64,000 nt of DNA, from positions 1,364,001-1,428,000 of the forward strand of contig OY970338.1 of NCBI GenBank assembly GCA_963717515.1, read 5' to 3'. A model generated the notes under the pieces. That model ran no database searches, was not told the origin of the DNA, and worked only from the letters and a program-made list of their open reading frames with translations. Every line of letters starts with the position of its first letter. Positions within the stretch are counted from its first letter, which is position 1. This stretch comes from CAYXZQ01 sp963717515 (GTDB lineage: Archaea; Nanobdellota; Nanobdellia; Woesearchaeales; DSVV01). Both the position numbers and the translations under genes were made by a program. This document shows positions 1 through 7,109 of the stretch, one piece after another.

Positions 1-421
1 TTCCCCCTCCACCTCCTCCGCCAGAGGACGTTCCTTCTCCTTCTGTCTCGATTTTCTCCACTGCAAACGGTATCGTGAGATTGGCGACATAAGGGAAATG
101 GTCGTATACAAACTGCTTTCTGACAGTCTGGTTGCCCTGAGTGAAGCTTACCTCAATCCTGTCGGTCCCGTAGTTGCATGTGAATGACCTGAGATAGAAA
201 TTGGCATAGGGCCAGTCAGCACCTCCAGTCTGGACATCATAGGGTGTCCCCAGGTCAATGTCGACAATTCTTATTCCGGTGCCTGACTTGGCAATAGTCC
301 CATCAGGATACGTCACATAACCCATCAGGGTGCAGACTGAGGCATAACTGATTGGGATGAATAGGAGCAGGCAGGCTATTACGATTGCCGTCCTGGTCTT
401 TTTATTGAATTTCATCTTCAT
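1..421 (-). CDS. Secreted protein, C-terminus outside window
   Basis: Partial gene running off the left edge; about 140 codons are visible. It starts at an ATG that overlaps the stop of the upstream gene (ATGA), so it is translationally coupled to it. The N terminus has lysines followed by a hydrophobic stretch (residues about 10-25) ending near an Ala-Ser, a standard secretory signal peptide. The following part holds two cysteines and looks beta-rich. The last visible residues form a Gly/Ser-rich run that could be a linker to a further domain. I do not recognise the family. It is the third gene of a regulator-plus-two-surface-proteins operon. Confidence 0.7.
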   Translation of the reverse strand, partial: MKMKFNKKTRTAIVIACLLLFIPISYASVCTLMGYVTYPDGTIAKSGTGIRIVDIDLGTPYDVQTGGADWPYANFYLRSFTCNYGTDRIEVSFTQGNQTVRKQFVYDHFPYVANLTIPFAVEKIETEGEGTSSGGGGGGG

Positions 422-1491
422 CCTAAATCCCTGTAATATGTCCAGTTGTAGGGCGCCCCTATCTGCAGGAACGAATACCCATAGCCCGGCTGCATGCAGC
501 CTCCTGGTGGGAACCAGGTCCAGCCGGTGCCGTTGAATATCATTATGTTTGTGCGCCAGCCCTGGTATGTCACACCTAGATCGGTCGTGTCAAACCATAC
601 CATCGTCTCAGGGGGAGTCGTAGTGTTCAGAGCAGATACCAGGTTGCAGTCTGTCCGAAGAGAGTTCCAGCCCAAGAGCATCATCTCGTAAGTTGCAGGG
701 GCGCCGTTTGTAATTACCATGGGTATCTCGGCCTTTCCCGTGGGCACAGTGCCGATGACAGTCAGGTTGTAGGGGTGCTGTACATATGGGAATATATAGC
801 CGTCAAATACAGACATCCTGCTGAATTGCATCAGCCAGCTTCCGTCAGCAAGCCTGAGGTTGGTCTCCCATCCCTTGAACTTTCCCCCTGTGTCTGTCGT
901 GTTGTATCTCAGGACAACATCATTGGCGGTTCCCCACCGCATTATGTCGCCGAAAGACATATTGTATGGAATCAGCGGCAGTGATATCTGGTTAAGCTCA
1001 TATGTTGCAGGGTTGCCGTTCGCAAATCTTATTGGGATGTCATACTTTCCGACGATATTCTCGCTTATGTTGAATATCCCGAAACTTGAGACGCCCAGCC
1101 TGTAGTATCTTTGGTGAACATTTCCTGCTGTCGGGTCAGACCAGTTGAATACAGTGAGGCCTGACACATTGGGTGGTCCGTAGCCAAAGGAATCTGTCAG
1201 GTTGTCTGTGATGTATATCGACACGTTGTCCTGGCCGAGATCCGCCCATTCGAGGATCACAGTCTGGTTGTCATCGCCGAGCTCACCATGGAAATCTATA
1301 TCGGAAAGCGGCCTGAGGACTATCAGTGAAATAGTGCCTGTCGCTGTCGCTTTGCCGGTTACCTGTCCCGGCATGTACATGCTCTCAAGCTCTCCAGCCT
1401 TCTTGTATACGATGAACTGGCCGATTATCGCGAACATCAGCAGGATGACTGCAAATACAGCGATGGTGTTGTTGTTTACGTGCGCCATCAT
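418..1491 (-). CDS. Membrane-anchored extracellular protein with two internal repeats
   Basis: A 357-residue protein with an N-terminal hydrophobic segment (about residues 9-29) and the rest predicted outside the cell, with several N-x-S/T sequons. The C-terminal 220 residues contain two copies of a domain of about 100 residues: each has an N-G-x-P-A-T-Y-E start, a W-x-T-N core and an aromatic P-Y-N end (about residues 150-240 and 255-350). The family is not recognised. The start overlaps the stop of the AbrB-like gene and its own stop overlaps the next start, so the three genes form one coupled operon. A role in surface structure or adhesion is inferred from topology only. Confidence 0.75.
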   Translation of the reverse strand: MMAHVNNNTIAVFAVILLMFAIIGQFIVYKKAGELESMYMPGQVTGKATATGTISLIVLRPLSDIDFHGELGDDNQTVILEWADLGQDNVSIYITDNLTDSFGYGPPNVSGLTVFNWSDPTAGNVHQRYYRLGVSSFGIFNISENIVGKYDIPIRFANGNPATYELNQISLPLIPYNMSFGDIMRWGTANDVVLRYNTTDTGGKFKGWETNLRLADGSWLMQFSRMSVFDGYIFPYVQHPYNLTVIGTVPTGKAEIPMVITNGAPATYEMMLLGWNSLRTDCNLVSALNTTTPPETMVWFDTTDLGVTYQGWRTNIMIFNGTGWTWFPPGGCMQPGYGYSFLQIGAPYNWTYYRDLG

Positions 1492-1778
1492 ACTACCTCT
1501 AGGCTGCCCTCCTTTGTCTTTTTGTATTTCTTGACTGACTTTGTGATGTTTTTCGGGTCGATATCCAGCGCCCCGGCCTTCTCAGTGAGCTCATCAAGAA
1601 TCTTCTTGTTCTCTGCAAGCTCCTTTGCATCAATCTTCTTGAGAAGTATGCCTTCGTCTGTGATAGTGTACATGTAGAAACCGGTACCCTCGTCGATGCC
1701 CAGCTCTCTCCTGATGTCTTTAGGGATCACGATCTGCCCCCTGCTGTCAGACTGGACAATCTTCGGGTATTTTTTCAT
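1488..1778 (-). CDS. AbrB/SpoVT-type DNA-binding regulator
   Basis: 96 residues. The first 50 match the swapped-hairpin AbrB/SpoVT fold: a D-S-R-G-Q-I-V-I-P-K core followed by I-R-R-E-L-G-I and a G-x-x-F/Y beta strand. The C-terminal half is Lys/Glu-rich and helical, probably for oligomerisation. It is the first gene of an operon with two surface proteins (4-bp overlap with the second). Just upstream lie two copies of the dyad TTCTGA-N3-TCAGAA, one overlapping the likely TATA region, which suggests autoregulation. In archaea this fold can be a transcription factor or an antitoxin; no toxin gene is adjacent, so a regulator is the better reading. Confidence 0.85.
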   Translation of the reverse strand: MKKYPKIVQSDSRGQIVIPKDIRRELGIDEGTGFYMYTITDEGILLKKIDAKELAENKKILDELTEKAGALDIDPKNITKSVKKYKKTKEGSLEVV

Positions 1779-1801
1779 GGTTTATTCTTGAATTGAAATT
1801 T

Positions 1802-1820
1802 ATTTCTGAAAATCAGAAAT
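1802..1820. promoter_or_regulatory. Dyad operator 1 upstream of the AbrB-like gene
   Basis: Perfect inverted repeat with arms ATTTCTGA and TCAGAAAT around a 3-bp spacer. It overlaps or abuts the AT-rich TATA candidate (AAATAAATTT, minus strand, about 28 nt before the ATG), so binding there should block transcription. Operator function is inferred. Confidence 0.55.
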
Positions 1821-1864
1821 ATTTTCTGAAAATAAGATAAAAAGGTCTTAAATTCAGATTTAAT

Positions 1865-1879
1865 TTCTGATATTCAGAA
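1865..1879. promoter_or_regulatory. Dyad operator 2 upstream of the AbrB-like gene
   Basis: TTCTGA-TAT-TCAGAA, the same 6-bp arms and 3-bp spacer as the dyad at 1802-1820, with centres 61 bp apart (close to six helical turns). A half site TTTCTGA lies between them at 1823-1829. Confidence 0.5.
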
Positions 1880-1991
1880 TTATAGAATAATTCATATATA
1901 AATGTTACGCTTTTAGTATACTCAATAATATACTAATTTATCTTCTTCACCATATAAATATTTAAAAACATCAGAAGGGATAAAGAGCATT

Positions 1992-2141
1992 ATGGTCTCA
2001 TTCAATGCACAGAGGGGCAATTCCAAGCTGACGGATTTCGAGGACATAAAAGATTTCGTTGTCAGGAATTCTGTCAGGAACATCCCGAGGACGATTAAGA
2101 CAAAATCAGTTGTAGAGAATTCTTTGTTGAGTTCTTATTGA
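1992..2141 (+). CDS. Small basic hypothetical protein (49 aa)
   Basis: A 49-codon frame from ATG to TGA, rich in Arg/Lys/Asn with no membrane segment. It is preceded by an AT-rich TATA-like element (ATATAAATATTTAAAA, about 1951-1967) at a distance that would give a leaderless or nearly leaderless mRNA. The amino-acid mix is plausible for a real protein, but there is no family match I recognise and no clear Shine-Dalgarno sequence. Divergent from the AbrB-like gene and upstream of the glycosyltransferase fusion. Confidence 0.4.
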   Translation: MVSFNAQRGNSKLTDFEDIKDFVVRNSVRNIPRTIKTKSVVENSLLSSY

Positions 2142-2213
2142 TGATAGGTACAGATTCCTGATAAAATAAACTGTGCCAATACATTTTTATACTGAATTCG
2201 TTTCTGAAAGACC

Positions 2214-3743
2214 ATGCCGACAATATCACTTTGCATGATCGTAAAAGATGAAGAGGACACCCTTGCGAGATGTCTGGATCCAATCGATGTCGATGAGATA
2301 ATAATCATCGATACCGGTTCCACTGACAGCACCAAGAAAATTGCCAGGAAGTATACTGACAAGGTATTCGACTTCAAATGGAAAAACGATTTTTCTGCGG
2401 CCAGAAATTTCTCTATCAACAAAGCCACTTCCGACTGGATACTGGTGCTGGACGCTGATGAGGTGATTGAAGACATGGGACCTGTCAGAAAACTAATCAA
2501 CAAGGACTTTGATGCTTTTCGTCTCATACAGAGAAATTATACAGATGACATGACAAGACCCAAGTGGGTCCCTGTTGAGAAGACTGATTATACCAAAGAC
2601 TACTCAGGCTATGAACGCAATCCGGTTGTCAGGCTTTTCAGAAACAATAGCATGAAATTCACCGGGCCTGTCCATGAGATTGTTGATACGACAGGCATGA
2701 GATGCAAGGATGTGGACATCCCTATCCATCACTATATCGAAGAAAAGCCATTAAAGGAAAGACAGCTGAAGTATCTTGATATTGCTGAGAAGGCATTAAA
2801 GACTCATCCAACAGGCAGGCTTTATTATACAGCCGGCTCTGTCTATTTTTGTTTTCTGAGGGATTATAAGAAAGCCAAAAATAACTTCTTGAGCGCGATG
2901 AAATATGATGATGACAAAATCAAGACCATGGAAGCGCTTGCGTCCACACATATCGAGTTAAAAGAGTATGAAGAGGCCTACCAGGTCTACAGGAAACTTC
3001 TTAGGGCCGGATACATCAGCCCATCCATGAGCCTCAATCTCGCGAATCTCCTGGTCATGCACAAGCACTACAAGCCTGCCCTGGATTACCTGAAGAAAGC
3101 ATTAGAACTTGGGCATGTGAAAAAGAAAATGATTGAGAAAAATATCATGGCAATAAAATCCATGAATGTGAACAATGCAGAGTACTGGGACAGGATATGG
3201 GGAAATGAGGGCGCAGACACATGGAGAAAATATCCCAAGACCAATGAGGAAGTGGCAAAACTGGCCGGAAAAGGCAGGAAGATCCTTGAACTTGGATGTG
3301 GTGTAGGTCTGTTGGCAGAACGATTGAATAAGGACAACACTGTCACTGGCCTTGACATATCGAAGACTGCGATTGATATCGTGAAAAAGAAGTATAACAT
3401 AAGGGGAATTGTTGCGAAAGTCCCGCCGATCCCAGCAAAAGATGATGAATATGACATCATAGTCGCGAATGAGTTTCTTGAGCACTTCATCGATGCTGAT
3501 GAGATACTAAGTGAGATATCAAGAGTGGCCAAAGTCGCAATACTTGGAGTGCCGGACAATGTCCTGGGTCACAAGAGATGCAAAGAGCACTACCAGAAAT
3601 TCACAGAGGACTCGCTGAAAAAACTGTTGAGCCGGTATTTTGACGATATAGAGATCTGGTCTTTTACCGACAGGTTTGACCTTGAAGGACAGAATGCCAG
3701 GATTGCGTTGCCGGTCCTGTTGGCTTATTGCAGACGTACATGA
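2214..3743 (+). CDS. Family 2 glycosyltransferase-TPR-methyltransferase fusion
   Basis: 509 residues in three parts. Residues 1-200: GT-A family 2 glycosyltransferase of the TPR-associated type, opening with S-L-C-M-I-V-K-D-E-E and carrying the D-A-D-E metal-binding motif near residue 82. Residues about 200-310: helical TPR-like repeats. Residues about 325-505: class I SAM-dependent methyltransferase with motif I L-E-L-G-C-G-V-G and a following acidic residue in L-D-I-S. GT2-TPR proteins are known; the added methyltransferase suggests one chain both transfers a sugar and methylates the product or acceptor. No membrane segment, so it probably acts in the cytoplasm on a lipid-linked glycan or a protein. 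The acceptor is unknown. Confidence 0.85.
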   Translation: MPTISLCMIVKDEEDTLARCLDPIDVDEIIIIDTGSTDSTKKIARKYTDKVFDFKWKNDFSAARNFSINKATSDWILVLDADEVIEDMGPVRKLINKDFDAFRLIQRNYTDDMTRPKWVPVEKTDYTKDYSGYERNPVVRLFRNNSMKFTGPVHEIVDTTGMRCKDVDIPIHHYIEEKPLKERQLKYLDIAEKALKTHPTGRLYYTAGSVYFCFLRDYKKAKNNFLSAMKYDDDKIKTMEALASTHIELKEYEEAYQVYRKLLRAGYISPSMSLNLANLLVMHKHYKPALDYLKKALELGHVKKKMIEKNIMAIKSMNVNNAEYWDRIWGNEGADTWRKYPKTNEEVAKLAGKGRKILELGCGVGLLAERLNKDNTVTGLDISKTAIDIVKKKYNIRGIVAKVPPIPAKDDEYDIIVANEFLEHFIDADEILSEISRVAKVAILGVPDNVLGHKRCKEHYQKFTEDSLKKLLSRYFDDIEIWSFTDRFDLEGQNARIALPVLLAYCRRT

Positions 3744-3826
3744 GACAATTGTCTCCAACAGCCTTTCTGATTGTTTTAGATGATGATGGGCTAAGTCCCA
3801 CTGGTCACTGGACACTCCCTTGTGAG

Positions 3827-3837
3827 GTATATAAATG
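3827..3837 (+). promoter_or_regulatory. TATA box for the 92-aa protein gene
   Basis: GTATATAAATG element; transcription would start about 25 nt downstream, near 3855, leaving a leader of roughly 115 nt that contains the hairpins and kink-turn listed next. Confidence 0.5.
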
Positions 3838-3849
3838 AACTGATCCTAT

Positions 3850-3941
3850 CCTTGTTCCAACAAGGGCTTAAGCCCGGAAAACAGCTTCCACATCCCCTGT
3901 GAAGGCAGGGAACCAAAGTTCATGCCCGAGGGGATGTTGAA
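3850..3941 (+). promoter_or_regulatory. Structured 5' leader with a predicted kink-turn
   Basis: Successive hairpins: CCTTGT/ACAAGG (3850-3865), GGGC/GCCC around TTAA (3864-3875), GGAA/TTCC (3876-3889), then a long hairpin 3890-3937. The long one has a C-stem ACATCCCC (3890-3897) paired with GGGGATGT (3930-3937), a 3-nt bulge UGU (3898-3900), tandem G3901-A3929 and A3902-G3928 oppositions, and an outer stem GGCA (3904-3907)/TGCC (3923-3926) capped by GAAC-CAAA-GTTC. That is the standard kink-turn layout, the RNA site of archaeal L7Ae. It ends about 20 nt before the ribosome binding site of the 92-aa gene. Folding and L7Ae binding are inferred from pairing by eye. Confidence 0.6.
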
Positions 3942-3973
3942 ATAAAATGCGACAAGCAATGGAGGTAAATAAA

Positions 3974-4252
3974 ATGAACAAGACCAAAGACGAGAGTGTC
4001 TCAGCCAGGAACCTGCCTGAGATGAAATTCCGAGCCGGCGCAATCTGCGCGACAGTGTGGCAGAACACCGGCCAGAGCAAGGATGGTGAGCCTACGCAGT
4101 ACAACACCATCTCGATCGAAAGGAGCTACAAGGACAAGAACGACGAGTGGCAGAGCACGAATTCTATGAGAATAAATGACCTGCCCAGGGCGTCGCTTGT
4201 CCTGAAGAAGGCTTACGAGTATCTTGTCCTTAACCAGCAGAATATCGCCTAG
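3974..4252 (+). CDS. Conserved small cytoplasmic protein of unknown function (92 aa)
   Basis: 92 residues from the ATG at 3974, chosen because a strong ribosome binding site GGAGGT (3961-3966) sits 7 nt upstream; an in-frame ATG at 3947 lies before that site. The protein has a beta-rich core (K-F-R-A-G-A-I, then A-T-V-W-x-N) and a C-terminal helix rich in Leu/Ala (P-R-A-S-L-V-L-K-K-A-Y-E-Y-L). I recall similar short proteins in archaea and bacteria, but with no assigned role; a nucleic-acid-binding small beta-barrel is possible. It has its own promoter, a long structured leader and an intrinsic-type terminator, so it is a single-gene unit. Confidence 0.8.
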   Translation: MNKTKDESVSARNLPEMKFRAGAICATVWQNTGQSKDGEPTQYNTISIERSYKDKNDEWQSTNSMRINDLPRASLVLKKAYEYLVLNQQNIA

Positions 4253-4308
4253 GTTATTTTCAGGATATCCGGATTACGAAGCCTAAATAAGCTTTTTTTC
4301 GGAACACC

Positions 4309-4333
4309 CCCGCTCTTGCGGGATTTTTTTTTT
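4309..4333 (+). terminator. Hairpin plus poly-T terminator
   Basis: CCCGC-TCTT-GCGGG stem-loop followed by a run of ten T residues, 57 nt after the stop of the 92-aa gene. Archaeal termination mainly needs the T run; the hairpin gives the classic intrinsic form. Confidence 0.7.
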
Positions 4334-4432
4334 ATTTAGCAGACGATATTCCGAAGAATGCCAGGATAATGTTATTAATATTCACCAACCCCAAAATCGT
4401 ACACATACCCCAATACAGGGATATCAAAAAGG

Positions 4433-4459
4433 CCCGCGCATTTCATGCGGGTTTTTTTT
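4433..4459 (+). terminator. Second hairpin plus poly-T, upstream of radA
   Basis: CCCGC (4433-4437) pairs with GCGGG (4447-4451), followed by eight T residues, only 50 nt before the radA start. A TATA candidate TTATTAATATT lies at about 4372-4382, so this element may sit inside the radA leader and act as an attenuator. If radA instead uses an AT-rich element near 4486-4495, it is just a second terminator. Confidence 0.6.
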
Positions 4460-4509
4460 ATCCTTGCATGGGCAATTTGAAAAGCATTAAATAAACAAAG
4501 GTGATACCA

Positions 4510-5550
4510 ATGATTGCGAAAAAGCAAGCGGCTGAGCTTGAGATGGAAATGCCAGAAGAGGAGAGAATTGAGGAAGAGAAAGTTGAAGTAGTTATCAAAG
4601 ACAAGTCCAAGAGAGACACGGATGTGAGATACCTGCCGGGCGTAGGTCCTGCAACTGCTGAAAAGCTCAAAACAGTAGGATATGACAACCTGCTATCTAT
4701 CGCTGTTGCATCTCCAGGCGAGCTTGTCGATGCTGCCGGCGTCACTGAACTTGCAGCAAGGAAGATGATAAATGCAGCCCGCGACGCCCTAGAGATGGGT
4801 TTTGAGAGCGCTGACGAGGTGATGAAGAGGAGGGAGTCTGTGGAGAAGATTACCACAGGCAGCCAGGCCTTTGACAGCATCCTCGGCGGAGGCATCGAGA
4901 CAGGGGCGATCACAGAGATATTCTCAGAGTTCGGTGGCGGAAAGACCCAGATGGGGCATCTATTCGCAGTCAATGTCCAGAAGATGAAAGAAGAGAAGGA
5001 CCCTGTTGCTGTATATCTCGACACTGAGAACACTTTCAGGCCTGAGAGGATCAAGCAGCTCAGCGCAGGTGCAGGCCTTGACCCTGATGCAGTCCTGAAG
5101 AGAATAAAGGTTGCAAGGGCATATAATTCAGACCACCAGATGCTTCTTGCAGAGAAGGTCGAAGACCTGATAAAGAAGCAGAAGCTCAATGTGAAGCTCG
5201 TAGTAGTAGACTCGCTCACAGCGCATTTCAGGGCTGAGTTCATCGGCAGGGGGACCCTTGCCGAGAGGCAGCAGAAGCTCAACAAGCACATGCACACGCT
5301 CCTGAAGCTAGCTGACCAGTACAATATCGCTGTATATGTCACCAACCAGGTCATGTCAAGGCCGGACGTGTTCTTCGGCGACCCAACAGCTGCTATCGGC
5401 GGGCATATTGTCGCGCATGCAAGCACTTTCCGGATCTATCTGAGGAAGGGAAAGAAAGGCTCAAGAGTAGTCAAGCTTGTGGACAGCCCGAGCCTCCCGG
5501 ATGCAGAGGCCTCGTTCTATGTCGAAGAGGGCGGTCTCAGGGACATATAA
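4510..5550 (+). CDS. radA: DNA repair and recombination protein RadA
   Basis: 346 residues; archaeal Rad51/RecA-family recombinase that forms filaments on single-stranded DNA and drives strand exchange. After an acidic N-terminal extension (residues 1-35) comes a helix-hairpin-helix domain (L-P-G-V-G-P-A-T-A-E-K-L), then the RecA core with Walker A F-G-G-G-K-T-Q near residue 143, Walker B L-V-V-V-D-S near 235 and the C-terminal D-A-E-A-S-F end typical of RadA. The start at 4510 is preferred to the GTG at 4501 because GGTGA at 4500-4504 serves as ribosome binding site. Single-gene unit bounded by terminator-like elements; RadB is encoded 2.2 kb downstream. Confidence 0.97.
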   Translation: MIAKKQAAELEMEMPEEERIEEEKVEVVIKDKSKRDTDVRYLPGVGPATAEKLKTVGYDNLLSIAVASPGELVDAAGVTELAARKMINAARDALEMGFESADEVMKRRESVEKITTGSQAFDSILGGGIETGAITEIFSEFGGGKTQMGHLFAVNVQKMKEEKDPVAVYLDTENTFRPERIKQLSAGAGLDPDAVLKRIKVARAYNSDHQMLLAEKVEDLIKKQKLNVKLVVVDSLTAHFRAEFIGRGTLAERQQKLNKHMHTLLKLADQYNIAVYVTNQVMSRPDVFFGDPTAAIGGHIVAHASTFRIYLRKGKKGSRVVKLVDSPSLPDAEASFYVEEGGLRDI

Positions 5551-5601
5551 TCAATTTTTTTTTAATAAACTTTAAATATTAATAGAAAAAACATTGAAGT
5601 A

Positions 5602-5621
5602 TTGCAGATATAAGTCTGCAA
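5602..5621 (+). promoter_or_regulatory. Leader hairpin before the acidic TRAM gene
   Basis: TTGCAGA/TCTGCAA stem of 7 bp with a 6-nt loop, between a TATA-like element (CTTTAAATATTA, about 5569-5580) and the start codon. The second TRAM gene also has a small leader hairpin. Confidence 0.4.
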
Positions 5622-5648
5622 AAATAGAATAGGTAAGGTGAAAAAAAT

Positions 5649-6434
5649 ATGTATGGAAATAGAGGAGGTGGCCACTTCGGTGACCACAGAGGTCGGAATG
5701 TTGCTCCGGTAAATGTCGGAGACGAGTTGGATGTGAAGATTGAAGCAGTCGGAGAGAAAGGAGACGGAATCGCCAAGAAGGACGGGTTTGTTTTGTTTAT
5801 CCCGAATGTCAAGGAAGGCGACGAAGTCAGGATCAGGGTTTCAAGAGTACTTCGCAAGGTAGGGTTTGCTGACGTCATCGGTTCAGCAGACAGCGCTCCC
5901 CAAGAGAAAGAGGGAGAAAAGGAGCAGGAAGCTGATGAGGACGAGATCTCAGAAGAGGAGCTTGAAGCAAAGGCATCAGAGGATTTCGGAGAGGATGAAG
6001 CCTCTGAGGAGACTGAAGTGGAGCCTGAGGAAGAGCCCGAAGAAGAGACAGAAGATACCAAGTCCATGGCAGAGGAAGATGATGAGCTGGACAAGGACAT
6101 CAAGGATATAGACGAGGAGCTCGAAGAGGCGTCTGAAGAAGAGGAAAAAGCAGAGGAAGAAGAGCCTGCCGAAGAACCTGAAGAGGACGAAGATAAAGCT
6201 GCTGCAGACGAGCCAGAGGAAGAGCCCGAAGAAGAAGAAAAAGCAGAGGAATCAGAGCCTGAAGAAGAACCAGAAGAAGAGCCTGCTGAGGAGCCTGAAG
6301 AAGATGAAGAGAAGGCCCTTGACGAGGCTGACGAGAAACTCGATGATGAAGATAAGGAAGAGGAAGATGAAGAGAAGATAAAAGAGGTTCTTGATTCTGA
6401 GGATTCTGAAGACGAGGAAGAAGACAAGGAATAA
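5649..6434 (+). CDS. TRAM-domain protein with long acidic tail
   Basis: 261 residues. A short Gly/His/Arg-rich N terminus is followed by a TRAM beta-barrel (about residues 22-80) with V-G-D-E-L-D-V-K-I, G-E-K-G-D-G-I-A and F-I-P-N-V motifs. TRAM domains bind RNA; stand-alone archaeal ones act as cold-shock-type RNA chaperones. From about residue 85 to the end the chain is almost entirely Glu, Asp, Ala, Pro and Ser, a disordered polyanionic tail of some 175 residues. Such a tail could mimic nucleic acid, recruit basic partners or block the RNA site. A paralogue without the tail lies at 20809-21081. The opposite strand reads as a Ser-rich frame, an artefact of the GAA/GAG codons. Confidence 0.88.
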   Translation: MYGNRGGGHFGDHRGRNVAPVNVGDELDVKIEAVGEKGDGIAKKDGFVLFIPNVKEGDEVRIRVSRVLRKVGFADVIGSADSAPQEKEGEKEQEADEDEISEEELEAKASEDFGEDEASEETEVEPEEEPEEETEDTKSMAEEDDELDKDIKDIDEELEEASEEEEKAEEEEPAEEPEEDEDKAAADEPEEEPEEEEKAEESEPEEEPEEEPAEEPEEDEEKALDEADEKLDDEDKEEEDEEKIKEVLDSEDSEDEEEDKE

Positions 6435-6493
6435 TATTTTTTTATATTTTTTTTCTCTAATTTTATAAATCACAAGATCATTTCTGCCTGTCA

Positions 6494-7024
6494 ATGAGAC
6501 TGTTCATAGCTATACCGTTGGAAAGAGAGATAAAAGACCACCTTGCTAAGATCAGGCTCCCTGCAAGGATGGTCAGAGATTTCCACCTGACCCTCAAGTT
6601 CCTGGGCGAAGTCCCAGCTGCAGAGGTCAGCAAGATAACAGCTTCCCTTGATGATATTGATTTTGCCGGTTTCAGGTTCTCATTATCAGGCATAGGATTC
6701 TTCCCTGATGAGAAAAAAGCCAGGGTCGTGTGGGTCGGAGTTGAACCTGCAGATGACATCATCAGGCTGCAGAAGCAGGTGGATGAGAGCCTTGCAACCC
6801 TCGGCTTTTCCAGGGAGAAAAGTTTTCATCCGCATATAACGCTTGCAAGGGCGAAGAACCCGAAATACAATGATGCATTGATAAGCTCTGCCAGCAATAT
6901 CAAGATACTGGCGATGGAAATTCCAGTGAACGGTTTCGAGCTCATAAAAAGCACCCTGACCCCTGAAGGTCCGGCGTATGAGGCACTCAAAACATTTATA
7001 AACAAAAGCAAGACCCTTGAATAA
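6494..7024 (+). CDS. thpR: RNA 2',3'-cyclic phosphodiesterase (2H/LigT family)
   Basis: 176 residues, the usual length for the family. Both catalytic H-x-T-x motifs are present: H-L-T-L near residue 32 in a F-H-L-T-L-K-F-L-G context and H-I-T-L near residue 116 in H-P-H-I-T-L-A-R. The enzyme opens 2',3'-cyclic phosphates on RNA ends, and in vitro can ligate tRNA halves through 2'-5' bonds. It would complement the RtcA cyclase encoded at 49628-50632. Start is the ATG at 6494; no strong ribosome binding site is visible. It lies just upstream of the S2 leader. Confidence 0.93.
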   Translation: MRLFIAIPLEREIKDHLAKIRLPARMVRDFHLTLKFLGEVPAAEVSKITASLDDIDFAGFRFSLSGIGFFPDEKKARVVWVGVEPADDIIRLQKQVDESLATLGFSREKSFHPHITLARAKNPKYNDALISSASNIKILAMEIPVNGFELIKSTLTPEGPAYEALKTFINKSKTLE

Positions 7025-7035
7025 TAATTGCCGAA

Positions 7036-7093
7036 ATGCTGCTGCCTGCTCGGCTGCAGCATAAAGCCTGCGTGAGGCGATAAACAACGCAGG
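7036..7093 (+). promoter_or_regulatory. Two-hairpin leader of the S2 gene
   Basis: Hairpin 1: ATGCTGC (7036-7042) with GCAGCAT (7056-7062), extended by GCC/GGC. Hairpin 2: CCTGCGT (7067-7073) with ACGCAGG (7087-7093), whose 3' strand takes in the first bases of the GGAGGAGG ribosome binding site (7092-7099). A competing hairpin GCCT/AGGC (7066-7078) would free that site. The layout suits translational autoregulation of a ribosomal protein; this is inferred. Confidence 0.5.
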
Positions 7094-7109
7094 AGGAGGA
7101 CATATAAAA

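Noticed and set aside
3779..3843. Possible box C/D sRNA (ATGATGA at 3779 and CTGA at 3840)
   Set aside because: No complementary terminal stem and no convincing D' and C' boxes between them; the TATA box lies inside it.
5579..6427. Long Ser-rich frame on the minus strand
   Set aside because: It is the reverse reading of GAA/GAG-rich codons of the acidic TRAM protein; composition is an artefact.
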